64,000 bases of DNA from CAYMZZ01 sp964395095. GTDB taxonomy: Bacteria > Bacteroidota > Bacteroidia > Chitinophagales > Chitinophagaceae. The position numbers and the translations under genes were made by a program. The stretch lies in the NCBI GenBank assembly GCA_964395095.1, contig CAYMZZ010000016.1, positions 1-64,000 on the forward strand. The letters are read 5' to 3'. Below the pieces are notes generated by a model, which saw nothing but the letters and a program-made list of their open reading frames with translations, had not been told where the DNA came from and did not search any database. Positions 17,661-26,743 of this stretch are shown here, one piece after another. Numbering within the stretch: position 1 is the first letter of the stretch; the number at the start of each line of letters is the position of its first letter.

Positions 17661-17734
17661 TTGTTGGCAGGCGTGTTTAAGGTTGAAGGGAATAGAAATG
17701 AGCGGGAGGTTGGGAATTGCAAATTGGTTTCAGG

Positions 17735-17860
17735 AAAAAATCTGCGAAAATCTGCGTACGAGTCTGCGGCTATATGCCTGAAACGCTTCAACACTTTAAA
17801 CCTGTTCAAAGTTCAGGTGAGATTTCCCGCGGATTACCGCAGATATTGACGCAGATGAAT
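17735..17860. repeat. ATCTGCG palindromic intergenic element, copy B (inverted core)
   Basis: Outer arms AATCTGCGAAAATCTGCG and CGCAGATATTGACGCAGATG; the core reads GCTTCAACACTTTAAACCTG...GTTCAGGTGAG, the reverse complement of the core in copies A and D. This is the most diverged of the four copies. Confidence 0.78.
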
Positions 17861-18317
17861 GATTACAGTATAAAGGGGTAACTGATGTTAGGAAGTGACA
17901 GAGACCTGTGTCATGAATAGTTCTTGATATGGCAGGATTTTTCTCTTAATACAAGTTGTAGCGCCCGCTACTGCGGATTCTTTGTGACCTCCTACCAATG
18001 CAAATGGTTTATAAGAAGGCTGGGTATAATCTTCCTAAGTTTCAAAGATAATGGAAGTCCGGTTTATTCCATATTTGAATTCATGGAATATTGATGCGGC
18101 GAACAAGCCATATATCACATTATATCGTTCGTAACAATTTAATAATCTGCAATAAAAGCTGTAAGCAATTTCCTTGATTCATGTTGAGTATAAACGTTTA
18201 TTAATCTACAAGTTTATTCGAATTTAAGTATGATGTTGTTGGCAATGCCAAAAAAAATTTGAATTTTGACTAGATTTTATTTTTTTTGAACAACCAAACC
18301 ATTTACTTTATCTGTTT
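17861..18317. other. AT-rich spacer upstream of the toxin-like gene
   Basis: About 450 bp with markedly more A and T than the left flank and no open frame I trust. The last ~80 bp carry long T and A runs up to the ATG at 18318; I see no clear TAnnTTTG box. The composition change here fits the left edge of an acquired islet. Confidence 0.5.
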
Positions 18318-21300
18318 ATGAAGAAGAATTATTGCTCGATCTTGATTTTCTGCATTTTGGCATTAAGCCTTTCCATTATTAGTTGTCGAAAGATAGAGTT
18401 CTCCAATGAACGGCCAGATGATAGGCAACAACTCCTGACAGATTTTTTTGAAAAGTATGAACCTACTGAACCAACAGTATTGGCAATGCGCCAGTTTGTA
18501 ATGCGCGAAAATTCAAAGTATGATTTTGCATATAAATATCAGAAAGTTCTTGGCACACCTCGGTGGAATAAGGCTTTAGTTTATAGAAGCGATATGGCTT
18601 CCAGTGCTTTAGGCAGAGGTGGTTCGGAGGAAAATTATCTTGACTCAACGATTGTATATATTCCGTTTGCAAGGGAATTTCAGATGTTTGTAAACTCAAT
18701 CCTTGTAATGAAAATTCAAGGAGTTGATACAAGCTTTCGGATGCTATATGATTGGGAGTACAAGTATTTTCAGCCATCTAACTCAACTGATCTTGCCAGA
18801 AACGCACATAGCTTGTTTTATTTATTTGCATCTCTGGATAATTCAATATTTGGCACTAAAGAATTTCGACTGAAAGATAAGTTCCTCTTCACATCAGACA
18901 TGCTTTCGGGAATTTCACAGAGAGGGATGGATCCTGATAGTGTAGACGTGAAGGTAACACTGACTGGCGGGAGTTCATTACAAAGTACATATTTGGTTCC
19001 AACGGAGCACTGCGAGGATATTACCTATTGTATTCAGTGGAAGAAACAGTCTGTACTTGTTGGCAGAGGCCAGGCTACTTATAATGAGCCTCAAATGGAA
19101 GGTATACACGTGGTAAATCCGCCTTGTGTGGAGCTTGGAACGTATACCCAGTGTTATACCTTCTGGAGTTATGATAATGGCGGATGGAATGGTTCTGATC
19201 CTGGTTCCGGTTCCGGAGGAGATGATGGAAGCGGTGGTGGAGCTGGCGGAGGTTCGTGGGAAGACCCGACAAATCCGGATCCTTGTGTAGGCGACCCTGA
19301 GATTCAACCCAGAGGACCCGTAGATGGCCTGGATCCATGCGGTGGTACTGGTTGGGAACCAATTATAGAAGAACCGCCAGTTGATCCTTTAAATAATGAG
19401 ACATATTTAGTTGATGCAGACTTTCATGGTAATAGGACTTACATAACGCCAGCAGGTGTCGCTATAAAACTGCCAAGTGGCGCAAAAGTTAGGTATTACA
19501 CCAATTTTGACATTAACGTCTTCCCCAACGGAGCCATGTATGCATTTGACCTACCGAATTCAAATTCCCCTGGTGGCTTTGATACATATGTAGCATATCA
19601 GACTGAATATTTGATGCACCAGGCCATAATAGTTCCAAAGCCTGAGTTTGAAGGATATTTTAAACTTGACCCAGTTACAAAAAAGATCATAAAGGAACAA
19701 CGCTATACTTTTCCTCCTTCTGACCATGCAGTTCCTGATGAGGATGGTATTATTAAAGCCGTTCGCGTTAGAGTCAATAAACGTCCTGATGGCAAGTGTG
19801 AAATAGTTAGAGAATTTGTTGAAGTGAATCAGTCCTCTTCAATTCCAGCCGATGCAAATGTTAACGACAAAGTGAATTATTCTATTGAGTATTCACCTGT
19901 TTCGGAACAGTCACCTACTGAATCAATTCAAATCAGGGTTTGTCCCGGAGATTATTCAGCACCTGGCGATAACACGATGACCATTTCTGAGTTTGCTGTA
20001 ATATATGGGCCAGCATTGAAGGAGTTCCTAAATGACAGGCTTGGCACTGATGTAAAGATATATTTACATGATTGTAACTCCACGGCAGTATCAGGTTATT
20101 CGATTGACAGAAGCGGAGTAGTCGCAAGGTCTTCATCACAAATAAATGCTGATTTGGCGAGGCTAAACAATAATGGCAGTGGTCTTACGAGCACTGATGA
20201 GCAGGTAGCAATTACCGGATGTATAGTAAACGGAAAGTGGGTCTTTAATGCAGTAATAAATAGCACCAGGCTGGGACAAGTACATCAGAAGTTTCAAAAT
20301 ATACTCTCAGCCGCAGAAGCTGAATTGCGTCAAATAATTGCCAATGAAGTTGAGCACTTGAGGGGAGTTGGAAAAATTGCAGAAAAAGAGGAGTATCTGC
20401 TTCCCAATGGCGAAAAATTCTTTATTACCCAAATGGGTTTCTTTGAGAAAATTGCTTCTTTGTATGATGTTGGTTATCAAATAATTAAAAATGGGGCTCT
20501 GCCTGAGACCGTCTGGGATAGGGGCAGAAGAAGTACTACAACTCTTCTGCCTGAAAATCAGGCTTACCATAAGAGTCCATTTGGAATCCCGCCTTTAGCT
20601 GCTGGAGCAATAGACCAACCAATAGAGGACATTGCGGGTGGGCTAATGCTACTAAAGACAAGTGCTGAATTATTGTCGAGGCCTGGGGAAACCTTTGATA
20701 ACTTATCAAAAGCGGTGACTGAACTAAGTTGGGAGAAAGCGAAAGATATGTTGCAGTCAGTAACTGGTATTGACAATTATAATGCTGGTGGAGACCGGGC
20801 AAAATACCAGGGAGGCAGGCATACTTTGCAAGCAGCCACTATCTTTTTGCACGGTCTAAGCGCTTTAGCATCAGGGAAGTCTAAAGTTAAGAAAGCCGGG
20901 GACGAGTTAGCCGATGTACAAAAGTTTGTTCCTGACGGTACAGCGGGTGCCGAAGTAGCAGAAGCAATCCGAAATGCCCACTTGAACAACGCTACTATTA
21001 CTAATATATCTAACGACAAATTACTTACTAAAAATGTGGTTAATGGTGAAGAAAGGGTTGTTGTAATTACCAAGGATGGTGAAAAACTTTATTCCGGGAA
21101 AGCTGAATATGATATAGATGGAGTAACTGATGATGTGTTGAAAGCGGCCGATGCCAATGATTTAGTGAACATGCAGTCTGACCCAGCGATAAACAACCTG
21201 GTAAAGACACAACCGCAAAAATTCATAGACGGAAAGGCATTTGAAAGACGAATTGTTAATGACCCAGCAACCAAAGCAGCTGTAGCAAATAAGGTAGGAA

Positions 21301-21668
21301 TAGACTTATCTGATTATCAAATGCTAGGTCAGGTTCAGATGAGAACTTCAGATGGAAGCAATTTTGTGGCAGATCAGGTTTATATTAGGATGAACGAAGT
21401 CACAGGGAAATTTGACGTTGTTATCAACGAAGTGAAACTGAGTGATGCTGCTCCATTCACACAGAATCAGCAGAAATTTCTGTTAGATTTGCAATCTGGA
21501 ATGTCCGATTTTGAGCTTCGAAATATCTCGAAGACCTATCTCGGTAATACCATACCTCAAGGCTCAGTGTTTCAGGTAAAGGCAATGGTAAAGACTGTTG
21601 GAGATGGCACCGTTAACGGAGTTTCGCAAACTTTTCAATTCAACCCAGTAAATAATAGCTGGAACTAA
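18318..21668 (+). CDS. Large lipoprotein with C-terminal PD-(D/E)xK-like nuclease domain (candidate polymorphic toxin)
   Basis: 1116 residues, AT-rich against its flanks. The N-terminus is a type II signal peptide with lipobox IISC (C23). Order: unique N-terminal domain (~30-290), Gly/Ser/Asp-rich linker (~292-313), a beta-rich middle domain, a helical pre-toxin region (~790-890, with GRHTLQAATIFLHGLSALASG), and a terminal domain from ~965. That last part has FVADQVYI (D1019) followed by INEVKLSD (E1038-x-K1040), a D...ExK pattern with Q-rich TQNQQKFL after it, as in PD-(D/E)xK nuclease folds. Two small unrelated genes follow, the layout of toxin and immunity genes. Toxicity, nuclease activity and export route are inferred, not shown. 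Confidence 0.7.
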   Translation: MKKNYCSILIFCILALSLSIISCRKIEFSNERPDDRQQLLTDFFEKYEPTEPTVLAMRQFVMRENSKYDFAYKYQKVLGTPRWNKALVYRSDMASSALGRGGSEENYLDSTIVYIPFAREFQMFVNSILVMKIQGVDTSFRMLYDWEYKYFQPSNSTDLARNAHSLFYLFASLDNSIFGTKEFRLKDKFLFTSDMLSGISQRGMDPDSVDVKVTLTGGSSLQSTYLVPTEHCEDITYCIQWKKQSVLVGRGQATYNEPQMEGIHVVNPPCVELGTYTQCYTFWSYDNGGWNGSDPGSGSGGDDGSGGGAGGGSWEDPTNPDPCVGDPEIQPRGPVDGLDPCGGTGWEPIIEEPPVDPLNNETYLVDADFHGNRTYITPAGVAIKLPSGAKVRYYTNFDINVFPNGAMYAFDLPNSNSPGGFDTYVAYQTEYLMHQAIIVPKPEFEGYFKLDPVTKKIIKEQRYTFPPSDHAVPDEDGIIKAVRVRVNKRPDGKCEIVREFVEVNQSSSIPADANVNDKVNYSIEYSPVSEQSPTESIQIRVCPGDYSAPGDNTMTISEFAVIYGPALKEFLNDRLGTDVKIYLHDCNSTAVSGYSIDRSGVVARSSSQINADLARLNNNGSGLTSTDEQVAITGCIVNGKWVFNAVINSTRLGQVHQKFQNILSAAEAELRQIIANEVEHLRGVGKIAEKEEYLLPNGEKFFITQMGFFEKIASLYDVGYQIIKNGALPETVWDRGRRSTTTLLPENQAYHKSPFGIPPLAAGAIDQPIEDIAGGLMLLKTSAELLSRPGETFDNLSKAVTELSWEKAKDMLQSVTGIDNYNAGGDRAKYQGGRHTLQAATIFLHGLSALASGKSKVKKAGDELADVQKFVPDGTAGAEVAEAIRNAHLNNATITNISNDKLLTKNVVNGEERVVVITKDGEKLYSGKAEYDIDGVTDDVLKAADANDLVNMQSDPAINNLVKTQPQKFIDGKAFERRIVNDPATKAAVANKVGIDLSDYQMLGQVQMRTSDGSNFVADQVYIRMNEVTGKFDVVINEVKLSDAAPFTQNQQKFLLDLQSGMSDFELRNISKTYLGNTIPQGSVFQVKAMVKTVGDGTVNGVSQTFQFNPVNNSWN

Positions 21669-21679
21669 TATAAATATGC

Positions 21680-22375
21680 ATGTTGACGAATCAAATGATA
21701 AAGAATCAAATTGGGCAAGAGTTGGAGCCTAAGTTTACCGGGATTGGATTTAACGTCATTCCAGGTAATGAATTATTGTTTTGTTATCAGAGGGAAGAAG
21801 ATGGGATATTCCAAGGGGTAGATGGCTACTTACTGAAGTATAATGATTTCAAACTGGTGTATAGATTTGAATTTGGCATTCAAGCTGTTGTTCAGGTACT
21901 GAGAGAAATTGATAAACATGTTCCACTTCGAAAGACTAAGTATGAGATTTCTAATTGTTTAGTCGGTGTTAGTCCGGGGGGAATTCTTTTTCCACTCGAA
22001 CCTGAAAGACCTTATAAGGATTTTGCTGATGAATTACAACTACAGTCAATTCTATTTGATATACAAGCATTTTATCTTGGGTATTATCAAACATTTGTAG
22101 AAAAGTACAAAGATTTAAGCCGCTTGAATCTTTTGTTTAACAGGCTTGATGATTTCGTGATTAAACCTAGTGGATTCCCAAACCTGGCATTTTTCCACAT
22201 TACACGCCTTGTCCTGGCCCGAATGGCAAACGACCCAAATTTTGAAGAGATCGTAGAACGAAATTTTCAAGCATTAGAAGAGTTATGGAAAGCACAAGGA
22301 GCGGTATACGACCGCACAGATTCATCAAAGCCAGAAGTATTTGCTGCTGAATACCTGCGTTCTTCTCGCTTTTAG
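21680..22375 (+). CDS. Hypothetical protein, candidate immunity protein 1
   Basis: A 231-residue soluble protein without signal peptide, starting 11 bp after the toxin-like gene and equally AT-rich. I recognise no family. It is mixed alpha/beta with an acidic character: GIGFNVIPGNELLFCYQREEDGIFQGVDGYLLKY, and a helical C-terminal half (DELQLQSILFDIQAFYLGYYQTFVEKYKD). Position and spacing make it the best immunity candidate for the nuclease domain. A general DUF of unrelated role remains possible. Confidence 0.6.
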   Translation: MLTNQMIKNQIGQELEPKFTGIGFNVIPGNELLFCYQREEDGIFQGVDGYLLKYNDFKLVYRFEFGIQAVVQVLREIDKHVPLRKTKYEISNCLVGVSPGGILFPLEPERPYKDFADELQLQSILFDIQAFYLGYYQTFVEKYKDLSRLNLLFNRLDDFVIKPSGFPNLAFFHITRLVLARMANDPNFEEIVERNFQALEELWKAQGAVYDRTDSSKPEVFAAEYLRSSRF

Positions 22376-22421
22376 GGCATATTTTAGTAAATAGTCACCA
22401 GTATAAAATTCAATTTTACAA

Positions 22422-22925
22422 ATGGGTCTTAATATCTTAGGTATTGCAGTTAATCAAAAGATCGAGGACAAAATTTCCTTTTGCCGTGAACTACAAATCG
22501 GTGAGGTGGAATTGGCAGAGGAAAATGCCGTTTTTGAGGAAGCCAGTTCTTCTTATTCGATGGGCGATAATGATGTCTATTTTACAGAAACAGCAACGGG
22601 AACGTTGGTTACTTTCGGTACATCGATTGATTTTACAACAATTAAGGTGAGGCCCAATTCCATCGGCAGAAAATTATTACTCTTTGTAATAGGCGAAACC
22701 GTAGGCATGTACATCCTGTTCCTGGCCGAAAATGGAGAAATCGTGAGATACCTTAATTACGACCAGGGCCAGAAAATTGCGGAAAGGGGACTTCCTCTCG
22801 CTCCGGAGGAAACCGCTGCCGATATTTCAGAGCTCATTCTTACCGTGGTAAAAGAGATAATTGGTACCAGTTTTTGGGATATCGATCCCTCCCATAGGGC
22901 GATTAAGTTTGAAAAGGAAGCGTGA
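22422..22925 (+). CDS. Hypothetical protein, candidate immunity protein 2
   Basis: A 167-residue soluble protein of no family known to me. The first half is AT-rich like the toxin gene; the second half (from about KVRPNSIGRKLLLFVIGETVG) looks closer to the host average, so the right edge of the islet may be near or within it. Hydrophobic strands YILFLAENGEIVRYLNYD and a helical ISELILTVVKEIIG end suggest a compact alpha/beta fold. It may be a second or older immunity gene. The KFEKEA C-terminus and TGA stop run into the GTGAGGC heptamer array. Confidence 0.55.
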   Translation: MGLNILGIAVNQKIEDKISFCRELQIGEVELAEENAVFEEASSSYSMGDNDVYFTETATGTLVTFGTSIDFTTIKVRPNSIGRKLLLFVIGETVGMYILFLAENGEIVRYLNYDQGQKIAERGLPLAPEETAADISELILTVVKEIIGTSFWDIDPSHRAIKFEKEA

Positions 22926-23128
22926 GGCGTGAATCGTGAGGCGTGAATCGTGAGGCGAGAATCGTGAGGCGTGAGTTTTGGAGTTTAGGGATTAAAGTTT
23001 AGGGTTTAAGGTTTAGGGTTTAAGGTTTAGGTCAACAATTCAACTTTTAACGCTAAACCTTAAACCGAAAACTCACGCCTCACGCGCCTCAAGAACGTAT
23101 TACGTGCTACGTATTACGTAATACGTCT
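22920..23128. repeat. Mirror-image arrays (GTGAGGC/GTGAATC, TTTAGGG-like, ACGTATT)
   Basis: Eight GTGAGGC/GTGAATC heptamers (22922-22975) begin at the stop codon of the preceding gene. Next come AGGGTTTAAGGTTTA units (22983-23030), then the inverted forms: CTAAACCTTAAACCG (23052-23066) and CTCACGCCTCACGCG (23072-23086), then ACGTATTACGTGCTACGT units to 23128. Left and right halves are near reverse complements. Confidence 0.88.
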
Positions 23129-23193
23129 CCTCTACCCTCTCCAGGGTATTTCGCAGCTGCCGGTTTTTTGTACTTTGCCCCAAACTATCGGCT

Positions 23194-25050
23194 ATGAAAG
23201 TTTTTTATTTAAGAGGCATATCCATCTTGCTTTTACTGGCTGTTTTTCACAGCGTCCAGGCCCAAACCCTGGCCGAGGCCAACAAATGTTTTGACGAAAA
23301 AGAATACCAGTGTGCCATCAATGGTTATAAGCTGGCTTTGCAAAATAAGACCTACGCCGAAAAAGACCTGGCTACCATCAATTACCGCATTGGATTTGGT
23401 TTAGGGAAGCTGGAGAAATACCGCGAAGCCATCAGTTACCTAAAGGCGGCTATTAATGCCAGTCCCAACTGGGGCTATCCGGTTTGGGAACTGGCTTTTG
23501 TGTACAAACAAAGCGATAGCCTCTACCGTGCGGCGGAGTATTACGGAAAAGCAGCTAACCTGTTTAAGAATGATCCCAAAAATCTGAAATCAATCTATTA
23601 CTGGAAGGGTCGCTGTGAGTTCGACAACCGGCTTTATACAACGGCTTCTACCAGCCTGAAGCAATCCTATGACCTGGATAGTACCGACGACAACACGGTA
23701 ACCCTGCTCGCCGACGCCAGTTTTAATGCCGGCCGCTATAGCGATGCCCGCCGGTATTATGAAAAATGTATTCAACACGGGCTGAAGAATAATTTTAAGA
23801 ATGACGTGATGGGCTCCCGTTACTATGCCCTTGGCCAAACCATCTATAAGTTGGATGATCATGCTTTATCCGAACAACAGCATTTGAAAGCATTGTCGGC
23901 AGGATACAACGCTGGCAAAGTGTACTGGGCGCTGGGTGGTAATAATCTTAATCTGAAAAGATACAGGGAATCGCAGGAATACTATACCAAAGCTATTGGC
24001 GAGTACAGGGGCGATTCCAGCTCATTGGCCACCCTGCATTATTTCCGCGGAAAGGCGCTATTGGAAATGAAAGAAAATTCCAAAGCCCAGGCCGATTTCA
24101 CCCAAAGCCTGCGCTATAACCCCAACTATAGTCCGGCCGTGCGCATACATGCCGATGAGTTGAAGAAGGCAAAAAAATATAAGGATGCCATTGTTGCTTA
24201 CAACAATGCTATCAAACAGTTCTGGCAAAATACCGGCGACCTGGCCGACCTACACTATGCACGGGGTATGTGCTACCTCGAAATGAAAGACAGCCTGCGT
24301 GCCAAGTCAGATTTTCTTTTTGCCATTGAGTACGATGCCAATTTTTCGGAACCCAATATGGAACTGGGGCATATGGAATGGGCGAAGAAAATGTACAGCA
24401 CGGCAGGCTTCTACTACAATCGGGTCAATCAGAATATGGAAGCCGATTCCGCTTATTTCTCAATCTGCTATTTCCGAAAAGGGTTTTGCAATATCATGCA
24501 AGTGGGGCGCAATTATGCCCAGGCGCAAAACGATCTGCTGAAAAGCCTGTCTTACAATCCCCGCAACGCGGAGGCCAGCCGCTACCTGGCTGATGCATAC
24601 TATGCGCAGCAAAAATGGAATCTGGCCGAAACAGAACTCACCCGCTCCATAGAGCTTTACGCGAAGCAGAAAGACAGTCTGGCAAAAGTATATGAATACC
24701 GCGGCGCAGCCAGGGGGCAACAGAATAAGTATCAGCAGGCCCTGGCCGATTATGAACAGGCAGATAAATTGAAAGCGATCAAAGTGGCGGAAACTATCAA
24801 GTACATGGGTCAGCTCGCATTCGAAATCAGGGAATATGATAAGGCTATAGGATATTTCAACCGTTTGGTTAGCTACTATCAGCCCTCACAAAAGACGGAG
24901 CTGTTCTTTTTGCATTATGCCCGTGGCCGATGCTATTTTGAACAAAAGAAAAAGTCCAATGCCGTGCAGGACCTGCAGAAGGCATTGGAATATATTCCCA
25001 ACCATGAGGATACCAAAAACTGGCTGACCAAAGCGAGAGCCCTGCCCTGA
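23194..25050 (+). CDS. Exported TPR-repeat protein
   Basis: A 618-residue protein with signal peptide (GISILLLLAVFHSVQAQ) followed by a run of tetratricopeptide repeats from ~30 to the end, at least ten: e.g. KYREAISYLKAAINASPNWGYP, AQADFTQSLRYNPNYSPA, SNAVQDLQKALEYIPNHED. It is probably a periplasmic or outer-membrane-associated scaffold. It lies between the toxin islet and murI; base composition is like the host core. A near-consensus box GTACTTTG is 20 bp before the ATG. Confidence 0.88.
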   Translation: MKVFYLRGISILLLLAVFHSVQAQTLAEANKCFDEKEYQCAINGYKLALQNKTYAEKDLATINYRIGFGLGKLEKYREAISYLKAAINASPNWGYPVWELAFVYKQSDSLYRAAEYYGKAANLFKNDPKNLKSIYYWKGRCEFDNRLYTTASTSLKQSYDLDSTDDNTVTLLADASFNAGRYSDARRYYEKCIQHGLKNNFKNDVMGSRYYALGQTIYKLDDHALSEQQHLKALSAGYNAGKVYWALGGNNLNLKRYRESQEYYTKAIGEYRGDSSSLATLHYFRGKALLEMKENSKAQADFTQSLRYNPNYSPAVRIHADELKKAKKYKDAIVAYNNAIKQFWQNTGDLADLHYARGMCYLEMKDSLRAKSDFLFAIEYDANFSEPNMELGHMEWAKKMYSTAGFYYNRVNQNMEADSAYFSICYFRKGFCNIMQVGRNYAQAQNDLLKSLSYNPRNAEASRYLADAYYAQQKWNLAETELTRSIELYAKQKDSLAKVYEYRGAARGQQNKYQQALADYEQADKLKAIKVAETIKYMGQLAFEIREYDKAIGYFNRLVSYYQPSQKTELFFLHYARGRCYFEQKKKSNAVQDLQKALEYIPNHEDTKNWLTKARALP

Positions 25051-25072
25051 TTCCGGGCTGATGCCGAATCGG

Positions 25073-25080
25073 TACATTTG
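25073..25080 (+). promoter_or_regulatory. -7 promoter box TACATTTG, 4 bp before murI ATG
   Basis: TACATTTG matches TAnnTTTG and ends 4 bp before ATG 25085, which would place transcription start at or next to the start codon. Confidence 0.65.
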
Positions 25081-25084
25081 TGAC

Positions 25085-25912
25085 ATGCCAGCAAATCAAC
25101 CCATCGGCGTTTTTGATTCCGGATATGGCGGCCTCACTGTGCTTCGCTCTATCGTCGACAAATTACCGCAATACGATTATCTCTACCTGGGCGATAATGC
25201 CCGCGCGCCCTATGGCAACCGTTCCTTCGATACGGTGTATCATTATACCCTGCAATGTGTGCAGTGGTTTTTTTCGCAGGGTTGTGAGCTGGTGATACTG
25301 GCCTGCAATACCGCTTCGGCCAAAGCCCTTCGTACCATACAGCAGCAGGATTTACCGCGTATAGCTCCCCATAAAAGAGTGCTGGGGGTGATAAGGCCTA
25401 CTACGGAAATTATTGGACAATATTCCGAAACCGGGCATGTGGGCATTCTGGCTACGCAGGGTACGGTGGCTTCTGAATCGTACCCGGTTGAGATTACCCG
25501 TTTTTTTCATGATATCCATGTGCACCAGGAAGCCTGTCCCATGTGGGTGCCCCTGGCGGAGAACAATGAGCACGAGAGCCATGGCGCCGATTTTTTTGTA
25601 AAGAAGAACCTGCACCAATTACTGGAGAAAGGCCCCATGATTGATGTGGTGTTGCTGGCCTGCACGCATTATCCCCTGATGCAGGAAAAGATCCGGGAAC
25701 ATTTGCCGGTCGCCATCAAGCTCTTGTCGCAGGGCGATATAGTGGCCAATAGCCTGGCCGATTACCTGCGCCGCCACCCCGAAATGGAATCGAAGTGCAG
25801 TAAAGGGGCAGGCCGCCGTTTTTTCACTACCGACTCGCCCGAGGATTTCGACCGGCAGGCCACCCGCTTCTTTGGAGAGCCCATTCAGTCGGCACATTTG
25901 GATTTGAGTTAA
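25085..25912 (+). CDS. murI: Glutamate racemase
   Basis: MurI interconverts L- and D-glutamate for the peptidoglycan stem peptide. The 275-residue cytoplasmic enzyme has both catalytic cysteines, C74 in LACNTAS and C193 in LACTHYPLM, and D11 in VFDSGYGGLTVL. ATG 25085 fits; the frame opens 24 bp earlier but over the promoter box. In related genomes murI follows bamA-skp-skp directly, so the material between 17393 and ~25050 looks inserted. Confidence 0.96.
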   Translation: MPANQPIGVFDSGYGGLTVLRSIVDKLPQYDYLYLGDNARAPYGNRSFDTVYHYTLQCVQWFFSQGCELVILACNTASAKALRTIQQQDLPRIAPHKRVLGVIRPTTEIIGQYSETGHVGILATQGTVASESYPVEITRFFHDIHVHQEACPMWVPLAENNEHESHGADFFVKKNLHQLLEKGPMIDVVLLACTHYPLMQEKIREHLPVAIKLLSQGDIVANSLADYLRRHPEMESKCSKGAGRRFFTTDSPEDFDRQATRFFGEPIQSAHLDLS

Positions 25913-25993
25913 AATTTTTCTTGAAAACCAGGTTCTTGTGCAGGGTGCTTAAAAATTATACCAGAATATCTACCATTTCTGGCCCCCAGCCCT

Positions 25994-26001
25994 TACCTTT
26001 G
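25994..26001 (+). promoter_or_regulatory. -7 promoter box TACCTTTG for rpmH
   Basis: A perfect TAnnTTTG match 119 bp before rpmH. The ~115-bp leader GC-content is ordinary and I see no known leader motif in it. Confidence 0.55.
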
Positions 26002-26120
26002 CCGTCCTTTCACAAACCGGTGGGTGTGGTGACCCGCAGGAAAAGAAACCAGGTCCGTTCTCCCGGATCATATTTCAACCTTCGCCAAAAGCGGGGTAAA
26101 CGTGAAAAAGCTAAAAGAAT

Positions 26121-26276
26121 ATGAAACGTACATTTCAACCGCATCGTCGTCGTCGCAAGAGCGTACATGGATTCCGCAAGCGCATGGCCACTGCCAATGG
26201 TCGTAAAGTGCTGGCGAGCCGTCGTGCCAAAGGACGTAAGAAACTCTCGGTTTCTGACGAGAGCAAACTGAAATAA
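26121..26276 (+). CDS. rpmH: 50S ribosomal protein L34
   Basis: A 51-residue, highly basic protein: MKRTFQPHRRRRKSVHGFRK, then MATANGRKVLASRRAKGRKK and a short SVSDESKLK tail. This is L34 with its hallmark N-terminus. Followed by a terminator, then rnpA and yidD in the conserved order. Confidence 0.98.
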   Translation: MKRTFQPHRRRRKSVHGFRKRMATANGRKVLASRRAKGRKKLSVSDESKLK

Positions 26277-26283
26277 ATTATCA

Positions 26284-26298
26284 CCGCCCGCGGGCGGG
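26284..26298. repeat. Short GC palindrome CCGCCCGCGGGCGGG
   Basis: CCGCCCGCGGGCGGG lies 8 bp after the rpmH stop, ahead of the terminator. No T-run follows; function unknown. Confidence 0.5.
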
Positions 26299-26314
26299 CT
26301 ATTCCATAATTTTG

Positions 26315-26340
26315 AGCTCCGGTAATCCGGAGCTTTTTTT
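26315..26340 (+). terminator. Terminator between rpmH and rnpA
   Basis: AGCTCCGG TAAT CCGGAGCT followed by seven T. The T-run ends only 4 bp before the rnpA ATG, so rnpA translation initiation overlaps the terminator. It likely reduces rnpA relative to rpmH. Confidence 0.92.
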
Positions 26341-26344
26341 ATTG

Positions 26345-26743
26345 ATGCGAACACATACATTAGGAAAGAAGGAAAGACTGAAAAGCCGGAAGCAACTCGA
26401 TCTGCTTTTCAAGAAAGGGAAAAGCTTTTCCCTACCGCCTTTTCGTGTGTACATGCATACAACCGAAAAAAGCGCTACGGATCCGGCATTGCGTTTTGGG
26501 GTAGGCGTATCGGCGCGTCATTTTTCGAAGGCGGTGGATCGCAACCGCATCAAGCGGCTCACCCGGGAGGCCTGGCGCCTTCAAAATGCCGATCTGAAAG
26601 AACAATGCCGGCAACAACCCCAGGCCCTGCACATATTTTTTATTTTCACCGGAAGGGAATTGCCTGAATTCGCTACCATAAAAACAGCCGTGGCGGCTGC
26701 AATAGAAAAACTCATTAAGAACCGGGAAAGAAAATTGTCGTGA
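26345..26743 (+). CDS. rnpA: Ribonuclease P protein component
   Basis: The protein subunit helps the RNase P RNA mature tRNA 5' ends. 132 residues: LGKKERLKSRKQLDLLFKKG at the N-terminus, GVGVSARHFSKAVDRNRIKR (the RNR signature) and a basic C-terminus. ATG 26345 is used here because an upstream in-frame TTG would start inside the terminator. Its last bases overlap yidD (GTGA). Confidence 0.95.
   Translation: MRTHTLGKKERLKSRKQLDLLFKKGKSFSLPPFRVYMHTTEKSATDPALRFGVGVSARHFSKAVDRNRIKRLTREAWRLQNADLKEQCRQQPQALHIFFIFTGRELPEFATIKTAVAAAIEKLIKNRERKLS

Noticed and set aside
22983..23030. Telomere-like TTTAGGG repeats suggesting a chromosome end
   Set aside because: Degenerate 7-bp units embedded between ordinary genes, similar to other internal arrays; not an end.
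25921..26124. Open frame before rpmH (67 codons)
   Set aside because: It overlaps the rpmH promoter and leader; no homology signal and poor start context.
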